The notes under the pieces: generated by a model
Seen by the model: only the letters and a program-made list of their open reading frames with translations
What the model was told of the DNA's origin: nothing
Database searches by the model: none
From: Prescottella agglutinans
Lineage (GTDB): Bacteria > Actinomycetota > Actinomycetes > Mycobacteriales > Mycobacteriaceae
NCBI RefSeq assembly: GCF_004011865.1
Contig: NZ_RKLP01000001.1
Coordinates: forward strand, 62,001-126,000
Direction of reading: 5' to 3'
DNA: 64,000 bases
Shown: piece after piece, positions 45,255 to 55,417 of the stretch
Numbering within the stretch: the first letter of the stretch is position 1
Layout of the letters: every line of letters starts with the position of its first letter
Program-made: the position numbers and the translations under genes

Positions 45255-45585
45255 CGCAACACCTCGTTCGGTCATCCGTTCGTTCGGTGGACCCACGATG
45301 AACTCCGAGCGATGGTTGGGCAACGAGGACGCCGATCGAGTGTCACTATATGAACTTTCGCCCGATCGGACTACTCCGATCGGCGTCGAAGCCCCCGCCG
45401 AGAAGCCATACGTACCGGTCAGTCCATACCGCGACCCGAGATCGCCCTCGCGAAATTTCAGATACCCGGACTCGGCGCCGAGCGATCTCGATGCCGAAGC
45501 CGGTCGGACCTATCGTGACGCGCCTAGGCACCGCGCCGCGGCGCACCGATCCGCGGCTCCCCACAACCCTGGCAGGAGCTTCAGA
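45255..45585. promoter_or_regulatory. 331-base divergent control region of the accessory cluster
   Basis: No gene is seen. The gap separates the M20 gene (left) and the class III aminotransferase gene (right) and must hold both promoters. CCGATCGG occurs twice (45362-45369 and 45376-45383, 14 bases apart), and CCGATCGA occurs at 45332-45339. An AT-rich ACTATATGAA (45346-45355) lies between the copies and could be a -10 region. These copies are candidate sites for the IclR regulator (inference). Confidence 0.5.
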
Positions 45586-46887
45586 ATGACCGAGGCCACG
45601 CTGTACGACCGGCACCGTTCCGTCATGCCCGAGTGGATGTCCCTGTACTACGACGATCCCCTCGAAATCGTCTCGGGGAAGGGACGACACGTCGTCGGTG
45701 GGGACGGACGCACGTATCTCGACTTCTTCGGCGGTCTGCTCGCGACGATGGTCGGCCACGACATCCCCGAGATCACCGAGGCGATCCGCGCTCAGGCGGG
45801 GCGCATCATGCACTCCTCGACGCTCTATCTGATCCGCGCCCAGGTGGAGCTCGCGGAGAAGATCGCGGCACGGGCGCCGGTCGACGATCCACGTGTCTTC
45901 TTCGTCAACTCCGGATCGGAAGCCGTCGAGACGGCCTTCCTCCTCACCAGTTGTGCGAAATCCTCGAATCAGGTCATCGCACTGCGGGGTAGCTACCACG
46001 GTCGGTCGTTCGGCACCGTCGCGGCGACCGGGATCCGAGGGTGGTCGGCCACCTCGCTCAGTCCGTTGCAGGTGACGTACGCGCACAGCGGGTACAAGTA
46101 CCGGAGTCCGTTCGGGCACCTGGACGACGACGCCTACACCTCCGCGTGCGCCGGGGAACTCCGCACGATGATCGAGACGTCCACCTCCGGGAACGTGGCC
46201 TGTTTCATTGCCGAACCGGTGCAGGGAGCAGGCGGTTTCGCGACTCCCCCGGACGGGTTCTTCCTGGCGATGCAAGAGGTGTTGCGGGAGTACGAGATTC
46301 CGTTCGTCTCCGACGAGGTGCAGTCGGGTTGGGGACGAACCGGCAGGTCCTGGTTCGGAATCGAGCACTACGGCGTCCGTCCTCAGGCGATCACGTTCGC
46401 AAAGGGGCTGGCAAACGGCATGAGCATCGGCGGAGTCGTTGCCGAGGAGTCACTGATGAACTCGCTGACCGCGAACTCGATCTCCACGGCCGGCGGCAAT
46501 CCGATGGCGATGGCCGCAGGGAACGCGGTACTGGACTACCTCGAAAACCACGACCTGCAGTCCAACGCGGACCGCGTCGGCGCGCTGCTCTCTGATGGTC
46601 TGCGTGCCATAGGAGCTCGATGCCCGCTGGTCGGTGAGGTCCGCGGTGTCGGTCTGATGATCGGGGTCGAACTCGTGCTGCCCGGCACCAAGGCTCCCGC
46701 TGCGTCGGCGACCACAGCGGTCCTCGAAGAGGCGCGGGCCTCGGGCCTCCTCATCGGTCGGGGCGGATTGCACGGCAACGTCCTTCGCGTCACCCCACCG
46801 ATGACGGTCACCCCGGACGAGGCCCTCGAAGCTCTCTCGATCCTGGAGGCCGTCCTGATGAAGGTGTCGACCGCGGTCGACGGGTGA
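45586..46887 (+). CDS. class III aminotransferase (AGXT2/omega-type)
   Basis: PLP aminotransferase of 433 residues. The PLP lysine is Lys273 in FAKGLANGMS; Asp243 (VSDEVQSGWGRTG) pairs with the pyridine nitrogen; VNSGSEAVETA and SYHGRSFGTVAATG bind the phosphate. The closest known groups are alanine-glyoxylate (AGXT2-like), beta-alanine and 4-aminobutyrate transaminases, which act on amino groups away from the carboxylate. AGGAG lies eight bases before the ATG. It diverges from the M20-led operon and probably works in the same pathway. Confidence 0.9.
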   Translation: MTEATLYDRHRSVMPEWMSLYYDDPLEIVSGKGRHVVGGDGRTYLDFFGGLLATMVGHDIPEITEAIRAQAGRIMHSSTLYLIRAQVELAEKIAARAPVDDPRVFFVNSGSEAVETAFLLTSCAKSSNQVIALRGSYHGRSFGTVAATGIRGWSATSLSPLQVTYAHSGYKYRSPFGHLDDDAYTSACAGELRTMIETSTSGNVACFIAEPVQGAGGFATPPDGFFLAMQEVLREYEIPFVSDEVQSGWGRTGRSWFGIEHYGVRPQAITFAKGLANGMSIGGVVAEESLMNSLTANSISTAGGNPMAMAAGNAVLDYLENHDLQSNADRVGALLSDGLRAIGARCPLVGEVRGVGLMIGVELVLPGTKAPAASATTAVLEEARASGLLIGRGGLHGNVLRVTPPMTVTPDEALEALSILEAVLMKVSTAVDG

Positions 46888-46959
46888 CGATCGGACCCCC
46901 GTCCCGACCGGGACGGAAGTGGCACGTCCGAGATGCCCGGAGGCACTCCTAGGCCAGGG

Positions 46960-47472
46960 TCAGTCGGCCGCGGGTTCGAGGACCATCACCGGAATCCGAC
47001 GGCCCGCGGCCCGCTTCTGGTACTCCGCCCACGCCGGATAGATCGACAACCCGAGTCGCCACAGCCGCTCGCGCTCCGCACCCGTCACCTCGTGTGCCCG
47101 CACCTGCTGCACCGCACCGCCGGCCACCGAGATCTCGGCCCGCGGGTGGGCGCGCAGGTTGTGGTACCAGGACGGGTTGTCCGCCTGCCCGTAGTTGGAG
47201 GCGATGACGACGATCCGGTCGCCGTCCGGCAGACCGAGCAGCGGGGAGGTGCGGCGGACGCCGGTGCGCGCGCCCGTCGTCGTGAGCATGACCACCGGCA
47301 GATCCGTCAGCATGCTCGTCAGGGTCCGCCGCCCCCGGGTGATCCGGAACACCGGGCGGTCGACGTGGTGCAGCGTGCGCGCGAACACCCAGGACACCGG
47401 CGCCAGGCCGCCGATCGAGCGGAACCCGCGCTGAATCGGGTTGGTCTGACGATACGTTCGCATCCGCGCCAT
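46960..47472 (-). CDS. deazaflavin (F420)-dependent nitroreductase-family protein
   Basis: Protein of 170 residues of the Ddn/F420H2-dependent quinone reductase family. The split-barrel pattern is seen in TTTGARTGVRRTSPLLGLPDG, VVIASNYGQADNPSWYHNL and WAEYQKRAAGRRIPV. Members use reduced F420 to reduce quinones or nitroaromatics at the membrane. The ATG at 47472 has GAGGGAG six bases upstream. It lies 20 bases after the small membrane protein gene on the same strand, so the two are probably co-transcribed. Confidence 0.88.
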   Translation of the reverse strand: MARMRTYRQTNPIQRGFRSIGGLAPVSWVFARTLHHVDRPVFRITRGRRTLTSMLTDLPVVMLTTTGARTGVRRTSPLLGLPDGDRIVVIASNYGQADNPSWYHNLRAHPRAEISVAGGAVQQVRAHEVTGAERERLWRLGLSIYPAWAEYQKRAAGRRIPVMVLEPAAD

Positions 47473-47492
47473 CGGTGTCTCCCTCGCGGCTG

Positions 47493-48014
47493 TCAGTTCT
47501 GGGCGAGCGCGGGTCGCGGACCCGGCTCGGCCCGCGCGGTCCGCCGGTACAGCACCAGGAACACCAGTGCGACCAGCGGTTGCAGGAAATCGGTGGGGAT
47601 CGCCCACACGTTCATCGGTTCGGTGTTGTCGTGCGCCGACCACTGCACGATGTGCCCGATGCCGTCGCCCCAGAAGTAGACGATGACGACGAACACGGCG
47701 GCGCTCATCCAGCCGCCGCGGTTGGCCCTCCACGCGCACCCGACGCCGGCGGCACCGATCGCGATGTCGGCCCAGCCGACCTCCCACTGGAACATCGACT
47801 GGGTGTAGCCGATTCCGTCGGCGATGTCGTCCGATGTCGGGCCGATGTGCCCGATGCCGCCGAGCACCGTCCACGCGCCGCCGCCGACCACGAACCACAA
47901 CGCGATCAGTTCGTAGATCCGGGTGCGGGTCCGCCGGTCCGGGTGCCGGTCCAGCGCGATGTGTGCCGCGGCGCCGACGATCAGCACCGCCCACTGGGTC
48001 AGGAAGTACCCCAT
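47493..48014 (-). CDS. small integral membrane protein
   Basis: Protein of 173 residues with about four membrane helices (first at residues 5-20, last near 145-160) and polar loops. I do not recognise a characterised family. The sequence begins MGYFLTQWAVLIVGAAAHIA and contains GGIGHIGPTSDDIADGIGY. It is followed by the Ddn-like gene and may supply it with a membrane partner (inference from spacing only). It closes the accessory stretch before era. Confidence 0.7.
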   Translation of the reverse strand: MGYFLTQWAVLIVGAAAHIALDRHPDRRTRTRIYELIALWFVVGGGAWTVLGGIGHIGPTSDDIADGIGYTQSMFQWEVGWADIAIGAAGVGCAWRANRGGWMSAAVFVVIVYFWGDGIGHIVQWSAHDNTEPMNVWAIPTDFLQPLVALVFLVLYRRTARAEPGPRPALAQN

Positions 48015-48097
48015 GACATCACCAACTCGGTCCGAGAGGCTCGTACACGTCGAGGCGTCAATCGTCGCACGCACAGGACACCGCCGCGCCGGAAACA

Positions 48098-48133
48098 GTC
48101 GTGCCGCTCCCCCGTTCGGAGGAGCGGCACGAC
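48098..48133 (-). terminator. hairpin after era
   Basis: A 13-bp perfect stem (48098-48110 with 48121-48133) with a 10-base loop, 20 bases past the era stop. On the minus strand it is followed by TGTTTCC. Confidence 0.75.
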
Positions 48134-48153
48134 GAGAACCGGCGCGGCAGAGG

Positions 48154-49071
48154 CTAGAACCCCAAGCGGCCCAGCTGCTTCGGGTCGCGCTGCCAGTCCT
48201 TGGCGACCTTGACGTGCAGGTCCAGGAAGATCTTGACGCCGAGGAGCTTCTCGATCTGCTTGCGCGCCACGGTGCCGACCTCGCGCAGCCGGGCGCCGCC
48301 CTTGCCGATCACGATGCCCTTCTGGCTGGGCCGCTCGACGTACAGCAGGGCGTGGACGTCGAGCATCTCCCCCTGCTTCTCGGTGCGCCCCTCGCGCTCG
48401 CGCACCTCCTCGATCACCACGGCCAGCGAGTGCGGCAGTTCGTCGCCGAGACCCTCGAGCGCGGCCTCGCGGATCAGCTCCGCCATGAGCGTTTCCTCGG
48501 GCTCGTCGGTGAGCTCGCCGTCCGGGTAGAACGCCGGGCCGGGCTCCATCAGACCGGCCAGGAGCTTGACCAGCAGCTCGACCTGCTCGCCAGAGACGGC
48601 CGACACCGGGATCACCTCGGCCTCGGGCCCGAGGAGCTTGGAGACCGCCATGAGCTGGGAGACGAGCGCGTCCTTGCTCACCTTGTCGATCTTGGTGACG
48701 ATGCCGACGAGCTTGGTCTTGGGCGCCATCTGCCGCACCTGCTCGAGGATCCACCGGTCGCCCGGGCCGATCTTCTCGTCCGCCGGAATGCACAGGCAGA
48801 TGACGTCGACCTCGGAGTACGTGTCGCGCACGAGGTCGTTGAGGCGCTGGCCGAGCAGCGTGCGCGGTCGGTGCAGACCGGGCGTGTCGACGAGGATCAG
48901 CTGGGCGAAGTCGCGGTGCACGATGCCGCGGATCGTGTGCCGGGTCGTCTGCGGCCGCGACGACGTGATCGCGATCTTCTCGCCGACCAGCGCATTCGTC
49001 AGCGTCGACTTGCCCGTGTTGGGCCGTCCGACGAAACAGACGAAGCCGGAACGGAATTCGTTGTCGGTCAT
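48154..49071 (-). CDS. era: GTPase Era
   Basis: Ribosome-assembly GTPase of 305 residues that binds 16S rRNA. G1 is GRPNTGKST, G3 DTPG, G4 TKID, and the C-terminal KH domain has GIVIGKGGARLREVG. The ATG at 49071 has AGGAG five bases upstream; a GTG two codons earlier overlaps the CorC-like gene stop. It ends the phoH-ybeY-corC-era run, matching Rv2368c-Rv2364c. Confidence 0.95.
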   Translation of the reverse strand: MTDNEFRSGFVCFVGRPNTGKSTLTNALVGEKIAITSSRPQTTRHTIRGIVHRDFAQLILVDTPGLHRPRTLLGQRLNDLVRDTYSEVDVICLCIPADEKIGPGDRWILEQVRQMAPKTKLVGIVTKIDKVSKDALVSQLMAVSKLLGPEAEVIPVSAVSGEQVELLVKLLAGLMEPGPAFYPDGELTDEPEETLMAELIREAALEGLGDELPHSLAVVIEEVREREGRTEKQGEMLDVHALLYVERPSQKGIVIGKGGARLREVGTVARKQIEKLLGVKIFLDLHVKVAKDWQRDPKQLGRLGF

Positions 49072-49073
49072 CT

Positions 49074-50399
49074 TCACTCCTGGTTCACGTTTCCGTCTTC
49101 GTTCGTTGCGTCGGCGGCGGCCGACTCCTCGCCGAGCACGCGCTCGACGTACACGGTGCTGATCCGTACGCGGCCGCGCACGTCGGCGCCGCCTTCGCCG
49201 CGCAGCCGTAGCCCCGCGGTCACGACCTCCGACCCGGGCAGCGGTACGCGCCCGAGTTCGTAGCCGAGCAGCCCGCCGACCGTTTCGACCTCGTCGTTCT
49301 CGATCTCGAGGTCGAACAGTTCCCCGAGGTCCTCGACCGGCAACCGCGCCGAGACCCGGTAACTGCCGTCGCCGAGATCCTCGACCGGCGGGGTCTCGTC
49401 GGTGTCGTACTCGTCGGCGATCTCCCCGACGATCTCCTCGATCACGTCCTCGATGGTGACCAGGCCGGCGATCCCGCCGTACTCGTCGACGAGGACGGCC
49501 ATGTGGTTGCGGTCGCGCTGCATCTCCGCGAGCAGGCTGTCGAGCGGCTTCGAGTCGGGCACGAACACCGCCGGGCGCATTACCTGCGACACCGTGACGC
49601 TGCGACCGCCGTCGGACGAGTAGTAGGTCTGCTGCACGAGGTCCTTGAGGTAGACCACGCCCAGCACGTCGTCGACGTTCTCCCCGATCACCGGGATGCG
49701 CGAGTGCCCGCTGCGCACCGCGAGCGAGGTGGCCTGGCCGGCGGTCTTGTCGGCCTCGATCCACACCATCTCCGGGCGCGGCACCATGACCTCGCGGGCC
49801 GAGGTGTCGCCGAGTTCGAACACCGACTGGATCATCCGGCGTTCCTCGTCGGCCACCACGCCGCGTTCCTGCGCCAGGTCGACCAGCTCGCGCAGCTCGA
49901 TCTCGGACGCGAACGGCCCGGCCCGGAATCCGCGGCCGGGGGTGAGCGCGTTGCCGACCAGGATCAGCAGGCGGCTGACGGGGCTGAGCAGGGCGCCGAG
50001 CGCGACCAACGGCATCGCCGCGGCGAGCGCGATCGGGTAGGCGTGCTGCCGGCCGAGGGTGCGCGGGCCGACACCGATCGCGACGTAGTCGACGAGCACC
50101 ATCACGACGATCGTGACGACGACGCCCCACACCGGGCCGATCAGTTCGATCAGCGCCCCGGCGAGCAGGACGGCCGCCGCGATCTCGCACAGGATCCGCA
50201 GCAGCACCATGAGATTGACGTAGCGGGGGCGGTCGGAGACGATCCGCACCAGGCGCGCCGCGCCGGGGCGTTCGTCCTTCGCCAGCTCCTCCACCCGGGC
50301 GGGCGAGAGCGTGTTGAGCGCCGAATCGAGAGCCGCGAACAGCCCGCCCAGCGGCACCAGGACGACCGCGAGAACTATGAGGACGACGGCGTCACTCAC
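49074..50399 (-). CDS. CorC/HlyC-type CBS-domain membrane protein
   Basis: Protein of 441 residues matching Rv2366c. An N-terminal DUF21 (CNNM) domain has about four membrane helices. A CBS pair follows (starting near [18 protein letters not shown], with [18 protein letters not shown]) and a C-terminal CorC_HlyC domain ([14 protein letters not shown]). The family is linked to Mg2+/Co2+ efflux or homeostasis. The GTG at 50399 begins directly at the first helix. It is transcribed with ybeY and era. Confidence 0.92.
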   Translation of the reverse strand: MSDAVVLIVLAVVLVPLGGLFAALDSALNTLSPARVEELAKDERPGAARLVRIVSDRPRYVNLMVLLRILCEIAAAVLLAGALIELIGPVWGVVVTIVVMVLVDYVAIGVGPRTLGRQHAYPIALAAAMPLVALGALLSPVSRLLILVGNALTPGRGFRAGPFASEIELRELVDLAQERGVVADEERRMIQSVFELGDTSAREVMVPRPEMVWIEADKTAGQATSLAVRSGHSRIPVIGENVDDVLGVVYLKDLVQQTYYSSDGGRSVTVSQVMRPAVFVPDSKPLDSLLAEMQRDRNHMAVLVDEYGGIAGLVTIEDVIEEIVGEIADEYDTDETPPVEDLGDGSYRVSARLPVEDLGELFDLEIENDEVETVGGLLGYELGRVPLPGSEVVTAGLRLRGEGGADVRGRVRISTVYVERVLGEESAAADATNEDGNVNQE

Positions 50400-50423
50400 C
50401 GGCCGATCACCGTCCGCCGGGTG

Positions 50424-50966
50424 TCACTGTTCGGCACCGTCGACGAACCCGGTCTTACCGAGCAGCCGCTGGTCGCGTGCCGCCAGCTCGGCTTCGCGCT
50501 CCGCGCGCCGCAGATCCTCGTACCAGTCCGCCAGCAGCTGGTTCTGCAGGCCGAACATCTCCTTCTCCTCCTCCGGCTCGGCGTGGTCGTAGCCGAGGAG
50601 GTGCAGGACGCCGTGGACCGTGAGCAGCGCCAGTTCGTGATCGAGCGAGTGGCCGGCCTTCTGCGCCTGATCGGCCGCGAACGACGGGCACAGCACGATG
50701 TCGCCGAGCATCGACGGTCCGGGCTCCGGCGCGTCGGGACGTCCGCCCGGCTCGAGCTCGTCCATCGGGAACGACATGACGTCCGTCGGTCCGGGCAGAT
50801 CCATCCAGCGCATGTGCAGGTCCGCCATGGTCGCCGAGTCCACCAGCACCATCGACAGTTCCGCCGCGGGGTGAACGTCCATGCGGGCGATCACGAATCG
50901 GGCGACGCTGATCAGGTCCTCGTCGGAGACTTCCATCCCCGATTCGTTGGAGATCTCGATGCTCAT
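50424..50966 (-). CDS. ybeY: endoribonuclease YbeY
   Basis: Metal-dependent RNase of 180 residues needed for 16S rRNA 3' maturation and ribosome quality control. The zinc site [11 protein letters not shown] (three His) and the conserved TDVMSFPM are complete. The ATG at 50966 gives the family N terminus. It lies 88 bases after phoH and 24 before the CorC-like gene. Position equals Rv2367c. Confidence 0.95.
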   Translation of the reverse strand: MSIEISNESGMEVSDEDLISVARFVIARMDVHPAAELSMVLVDSATMADLHMRWMDLPGPTDVMSFPMDELEPGGRPDAPEPGPSMLGDIVLCPSFAADQAQKAGHSLDHELALLTVHGVLHLLGYDHAEPEEEKEMFGLQNQLLADWYEDLRRAEREAELAARDQRLLGKTGFVDGAEQ

Positions 50967-51054
50967 GTACGTCGCTCTTTCGTCGGTCGCGCGCCGGACC
51001 GTGGCCAGGGTCGCGGGGAAGCTGTCGTGCGGAAACTGTGGGGCGGGAACAACC

Positions 51055-52146
<1,092 letters not shown>

Positions 52147-52241
52147 GTGAGGGCTATGGCCTACTTCCAGGTCCGACGGGTCCGCGACGGGGTTGTCACG
52201 TGCCCAAAGTCTAGCGCCCGCCGGCGACACCGCCCACCGAG

Positions 52242-52907
52242 TTACCCGGCCGAACCCGTGTTCGATTTGCCCGACTCGGCCAGCCACCGCCCGGCCCGCT
52301 CGACCACCTCACCGGCCCGAGCGGGCGGCAGACCGAGCAGGACCAGGCCCGCCGTCGCGAACGTCTCGCCGCGGTCGACGATCGCGCCCCGGTTCGCGTG
52401 CTCGAGCAGCGTCAACGTCATCCCCTCGTACATCGCCACCAGCAGATCCGCCGGCAGGTAGTCCGAGAACACACCCTCGCGCTGCCCCCGCTCGACGTTG
52501 TCGATGCTCGTGGTCCGCAGCGGTTCGAGGAGGGCGTGGATCCGCTCGTCGCCGAGTTCACGGCGGGCGAACGAGAGCAGCACCCGGAACCGGTCGCCGA
52601 TCGGCCAGGTCCGCAGCGCCAGGACCGCGACACCCAGATCGGGCGCCTCCGGCGCCGGCGGACCGGCGCCGAGGGCCTCGGCGATCGCGGTCGACGCCTC
52701 CACGACGAGTCCCTCGATCAGCGCGTCGCGGTTCGGGAAGTGCGAGTACACGGTCCGCCGCACCACCCCCGCCGCCCGCGCCACGTCGTCCATGCTGGCA
52801 TCCGGGTCGGCGGCGAACGCCGAGATCGCGGCCTCGAGAATGCGGGCGCGGTTCACTCGCGCCTGAGCGCGCAGGGGCGGCACAGCGGGAGGCGTCTCGG
52901 GAGTCAC
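52242..52907 (-). CDS. TetR-family repressor
   Basis: Repressor of 221 residues. The HTH is at residues 17-62 (RILEAAISAFAADPDASMDDVARAAGVVRRTVYSHF, given in parts: ILEAAISAF and AGVVRRTVYSHFPNRD). The C-terminal ligand domain is Leu/Ala-rich. The GTG at 52907 has AGAGGA eight bases upstream. It diverges from the MFS exporter gene, with two TTGCACA dyads between them, so it very likely represses both genes until a toxic compound binds. Confidence 0.9.
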   Translation of the reverse strand: MTPETPPAVPPLRAQARVNRARILEAAISAFAADPDASMDDVARAAGVVRRTVYSHFPNRDALIEGLVVEASTAIAEALGAGPPAPEAPDLGVAVLALRTWPIGDRFRVLLSFARRELGDERIHALLEPLRTTSIDNVERGQREGVFSDYLPADLLVAMYEGMTLTLLEHANRGAIVDRGETFATAGLVLLGLPPARAGEVVERAGRWLAESGKSNTGSAG

Positions 52908-52955
52908 CGGTACATCCTCTCCCGCACCCGGGCTGTGATCTACGCCATGCCCTAC

Positions 52956-52973
52956 TTGCACACCGATGTGCAG
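52956..52973. promoter_or_regulatory. TetR operator 1
   Basis: TTGCACA-CCGA-TGTGCAG, a dyad with 7-base arms (extended with one mismatch). Its left end, TTGCAC, is also a good -35 for the exporter, with TAACTT 17 bases further on (52979-52984). Confidence 0.7.
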
Positions 52974-52982
52974 AAAACTAAC

Positions 52983-53000
52983 TTGCACATCAATGTGCAA
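52983..53000. promoter_or_regulatory. TetR operator 2
   Basis: TTGCACAT-CA-ATGTGCAA, a perfect 8-bp dyad 27 bases after operator 1 (centre to centre). It overlaps the -10 region and probable start of the exporter transcript. Confidence 0.75.
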
Positions 53001-53044
53001 GATCTCCGGTGGCGCCCACCGGGATGCGGGGAGGGTTCGAGACG

Positions 53045-54655
53045 ATGACCATGACGCTGTCGCAACTACCGGGGATCGCCACCACCCCCGTCGACCGGAT
53101 GGACCGGCCGTACCCGCGCCGCTGGGCGGCGCTCGGGGTGCTGTGCCTGAGCCTGCTGATCGTCGTGATGGCCAACACCGCGCTCATCGTGGCCGCGCCG
53201 GACATGACCCGGGACCTGCAGCTGACGAGCGCGGACCTGCAGTGGGTCATCGACGGCTACACCGTCCCGTACGCGGCGCTGATGCTGCTGTTCGGCGTCA
53301 TCGGCGACAAGTACAGCCGGCGCGGGGCCCTGTTCGCGGGCCTGCTCGTCTTCGGCGGCGGCGCGGTGTTCGGCAGCCTCGCCGATACCACTACCTTGGT
53401 GATCGCGGCGCGCATGGTCATGGGCGTCGGTGCCGCGATCATCATGCCCGCGACGCTGTCGCTGCTGGTCGCGACCTTCCCCGCCGCCGAACGCGCCCGC
53501 GCCATCGCGGCATGGGCGGCCACCTCCGGCCTCGCGATCGCGCTCGGCCCCCTGCTCGCCGGGTGGCTGCTCGAAAGCCGTTCGTGGCACTCCACATTCC
53601 TGATCAACGTCCCGATCGCCGCAGTCGCGATCGTCGCCGGGCTGATCCTCGTCCCGCCGTCGAAGGCGCACGGGCTGGGCCGCATCGACTGGCTCGGCGG
53701 GCTGTTGTCGGTCGTCACGATCGGCTGCCTCGTCTTCGCGATCATCGACGGCTTCCACTTCGGTTGGGGCGCAGGCGCGCTCGCCGCGGCCGCGGTCGCG
53801 GTCGTCGGGCTCGCCCTCTTCGTCGCGTGGGAGCTTCGGCATCCGCAGCCCCTGCTGAACGTCCGCAAGCTCGGCGAGCGCGCCGTCGGCGGGGCGTCGC
53901 TCGCGGTGATGCTCGTGTTCCTGGCGGCGTTCGGGGCGATGTTCTTCATCGCGCAGCAGTTCCAGTTCGTCCTCGGGTTCGGCGCCCTCGACACCGGTGT
54001 CCGGTTGCTGCCGCTCGCGGCCGCCGTGTCGGTCGGCGCCGCGGCCAGCGCGCGCCTCGCCCCGAGGATCGGCACCCGAGCGATCGTGGCCGGCGGCATG
54101 CTGGTCGCGGCGGCGGGCATCCTGCTGCTCGTCCGCGTCGACGGCGGCTCGACCTACCTCGACTTCGTCCCGACCCTCGTGCTCCTCGGTGTCGGCATCG
54201 GGCTGGCGGTCTCCCCCGCCACCGACGCGATCATGGGCAGCTTCCCCGACCAGGATCTCGGCGCGGCCGGAGGGCTCAACGACACGGCGATCGAACTCGG
54301 TGGCTCGCTCGGCATCGCGATCCTCGGTTCGGTCCTCGCATCGGCCTACAAGGACGGGATCGCCGGCTTCCTCGCGGCGCTGCCGATCCCGAAACTGACC
54401 GGGCCGCAGGCCGATCTGGTGGCCCAGGGGCTGCAGGCGTCGGGCGAGTCGGTCGGCGGTGCCGCGATCGTGGCCGACGAGATGTCGAAGAACATGCTCG
54501 CGGCCGCGCAGGCCCAACCGCTCATGGACGCGGCCACCGTCGCCTTCGCCGACGCGATCTCACGCGCCAGCCTGGTCGGCGGCCTGGCCCTCGCGGTCGG
54601 CGCGGTGGCGGTCGCCGCGATCCTGCCGGGTCGAACGGCCTCGGGTCAGGAGTGA
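53045..54655 (+). CDS. DHA2-family (14-helix) MFS exporter
   Basis: Drug:proton antiporter of 536 residues of the EmrB/QacA type. Motif A is FGVIGDKYSRRGALF, motif D1 is near ITLVVMANTALIVAAPDMTRDL, and the antiporter motif C is seen as SGLAIALGPLLAGWLLE. Fourteen helices fit the length. The ATG at 53045 follows GAGGG. It is divergent from its TetR repressor. The substrate is not evident; the 3' end overlaps the convergent hydrolase gene by ten bases. Confidence 0.9.
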   Translation: MTMTLSQLPGIATTPVDRMDRPYPRRWAALGVLCLSLLIVVMANTALIVAAPDMTRDLQLTSADLQWVIDGYTVPYAALMLLFGVIGDKYSRRGALFAGLLVFGGGAVFGSLADTTTLVIAARMVMGVGAAIIMPATLSLLVATFPAAERARAIAAWAATSGLAIALGPLLAGWLLESRSWHSTFLINVPIAAVAIVAGLILVPPSKAHGLGRIDWLGGLLSVVTIGCLVFAIIDGFHFGWGAGALAAAAVAVVGLALFVAWELRHPQPLLNVRKLGERAVGGASLAVMLVFLAAFGAMFFIAQQFQFVLGFGALDTGVRLLPLAAAVSVGAAASARLAPRIGTRAIVAGGMLVAAAGILLLVRVDGGSTYLDFVPTLVLLGVGIGLAVSPATDAIMGSFPDQDLGAAGGLNDTAIELGGSLGIAILGSVLASAYKDGIAGFLAALPIPKLTGPQADLVAQGLQASGESVGGAAIVADEMSKNMLAAAQAQPLMDAATVAFADAISRASLVGGLALAVGAVAVAAILPGRTASGQE

Positions 54656-55401
54656 CCGCCGAGCAGCAGTTCGCGGGAGAGCTTCCAGCTCCGCGTGTTC
54701 GGGTCGAGGAACGCGAAGTGGTCCTCCCCCTCGATCAGGTGCACGTCCACCGGGTCACCGGCGGCACGGGCCGCGTCGTGGTACCGGGACGCGATCTTCG
54801 CCGGAACCTGGGCGTCCTCGCTGCCGTGGAGGACGACGACCGGCACCCCGATCGGGACCCGATGGTGCGGCGACGCCGACCGGTACAGCTCGGGGTCGTC
54901 CTCGAACGGCACGCCGAACAGGTCCTCGATGTAGCTGACACGTCGACCACGCTCGGCGGCCGACGCGAGGTCCAGCGCACCGGCCTGCGACACGAACAGC
55001 TCCGGGCGGACCGTCGTATCACGTTGCCCGGCAAGCCATACCGCGAGCTGACCGCCCGCCGAGTGCCCGACGACGCGGACCCGGTCCAGGTCGAGCGGCA
55101 CCGGGGACGCCGCGGCGACCGGTCCGGCGATCGCCTCGAGCGCCGCGACGACGTCCGCGGACATCTCCGGCCACCGCCCGCCCGCGCCGATCCGGCGGTA
55201 CTCGACGTTCCACACCGCGACACCGCTGCGGGCCAGTTCGAGCGAGAACGACGTCCCGAGGTTGAGGTGGTACTTCCCGCTCCAGTAGCCGCCGTGGATC
55301 ACCATGACGACCGGAACAGACTCACCCGTCGGGTTCTCGGGCGCGTAGAAGTGGCCGAACTGCTCCGGCTCGGGACCGTATGCGATGCGTGTCCTGGGCA
55401 T
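54646..55401 (-). CDS. alpha/beta hydrolase (esterase/kynurenine formamidase-like)
   Basis: Protein of 251 residues. The oxyanion motif is HGGYWSGKYH, the nucleophile Ser is in GHSAGGQLA, and the acid and base are in HGSEDAQVP and EGEDHFAFLD. The HGG with a small lid resembles kynurenine formamidase and HSL-type esterases. AGGAG lies eight bases before the ATG. It is 16 bases downstream of rsmE on the same strand, so it may be transcribed with the rsmE-dnaJ-hrcA run. Confidence 0.87.
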   Translation of the reverse strand: MPRTRIAYGPEPEQFGHFYAPENPTGESVPVVMVIHGGYWSGKYHLNLGTSFSLELARSGVAVWNVEYRRIGAGGRWPEMSADVVAALEAIAGPVAAASPVPLDLDRVRVVGHSAGGQLAVWLAGQRDTTVRPELFVSQAGALDLASAAERGRRVSYIEDLFGVPFEDDPELYRSASPHHRVPIGVPVVVLHGSEDAQVPAKIASRYHDAARAAGDPVDVHLIEGEDHFAFLDPNTRSWKLSRELLLGGHS

Positions 55402-55417
55402 GTCCGTCGCTCCTGGA

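Noticed and set aside
36418-48097. Integrated element carrying the accessory cluster
   Set aside because: No integrase, transposase, tRNA junction or flanking direct repeats were seen at either edge, so insertion by a mobile element cannot be supported.
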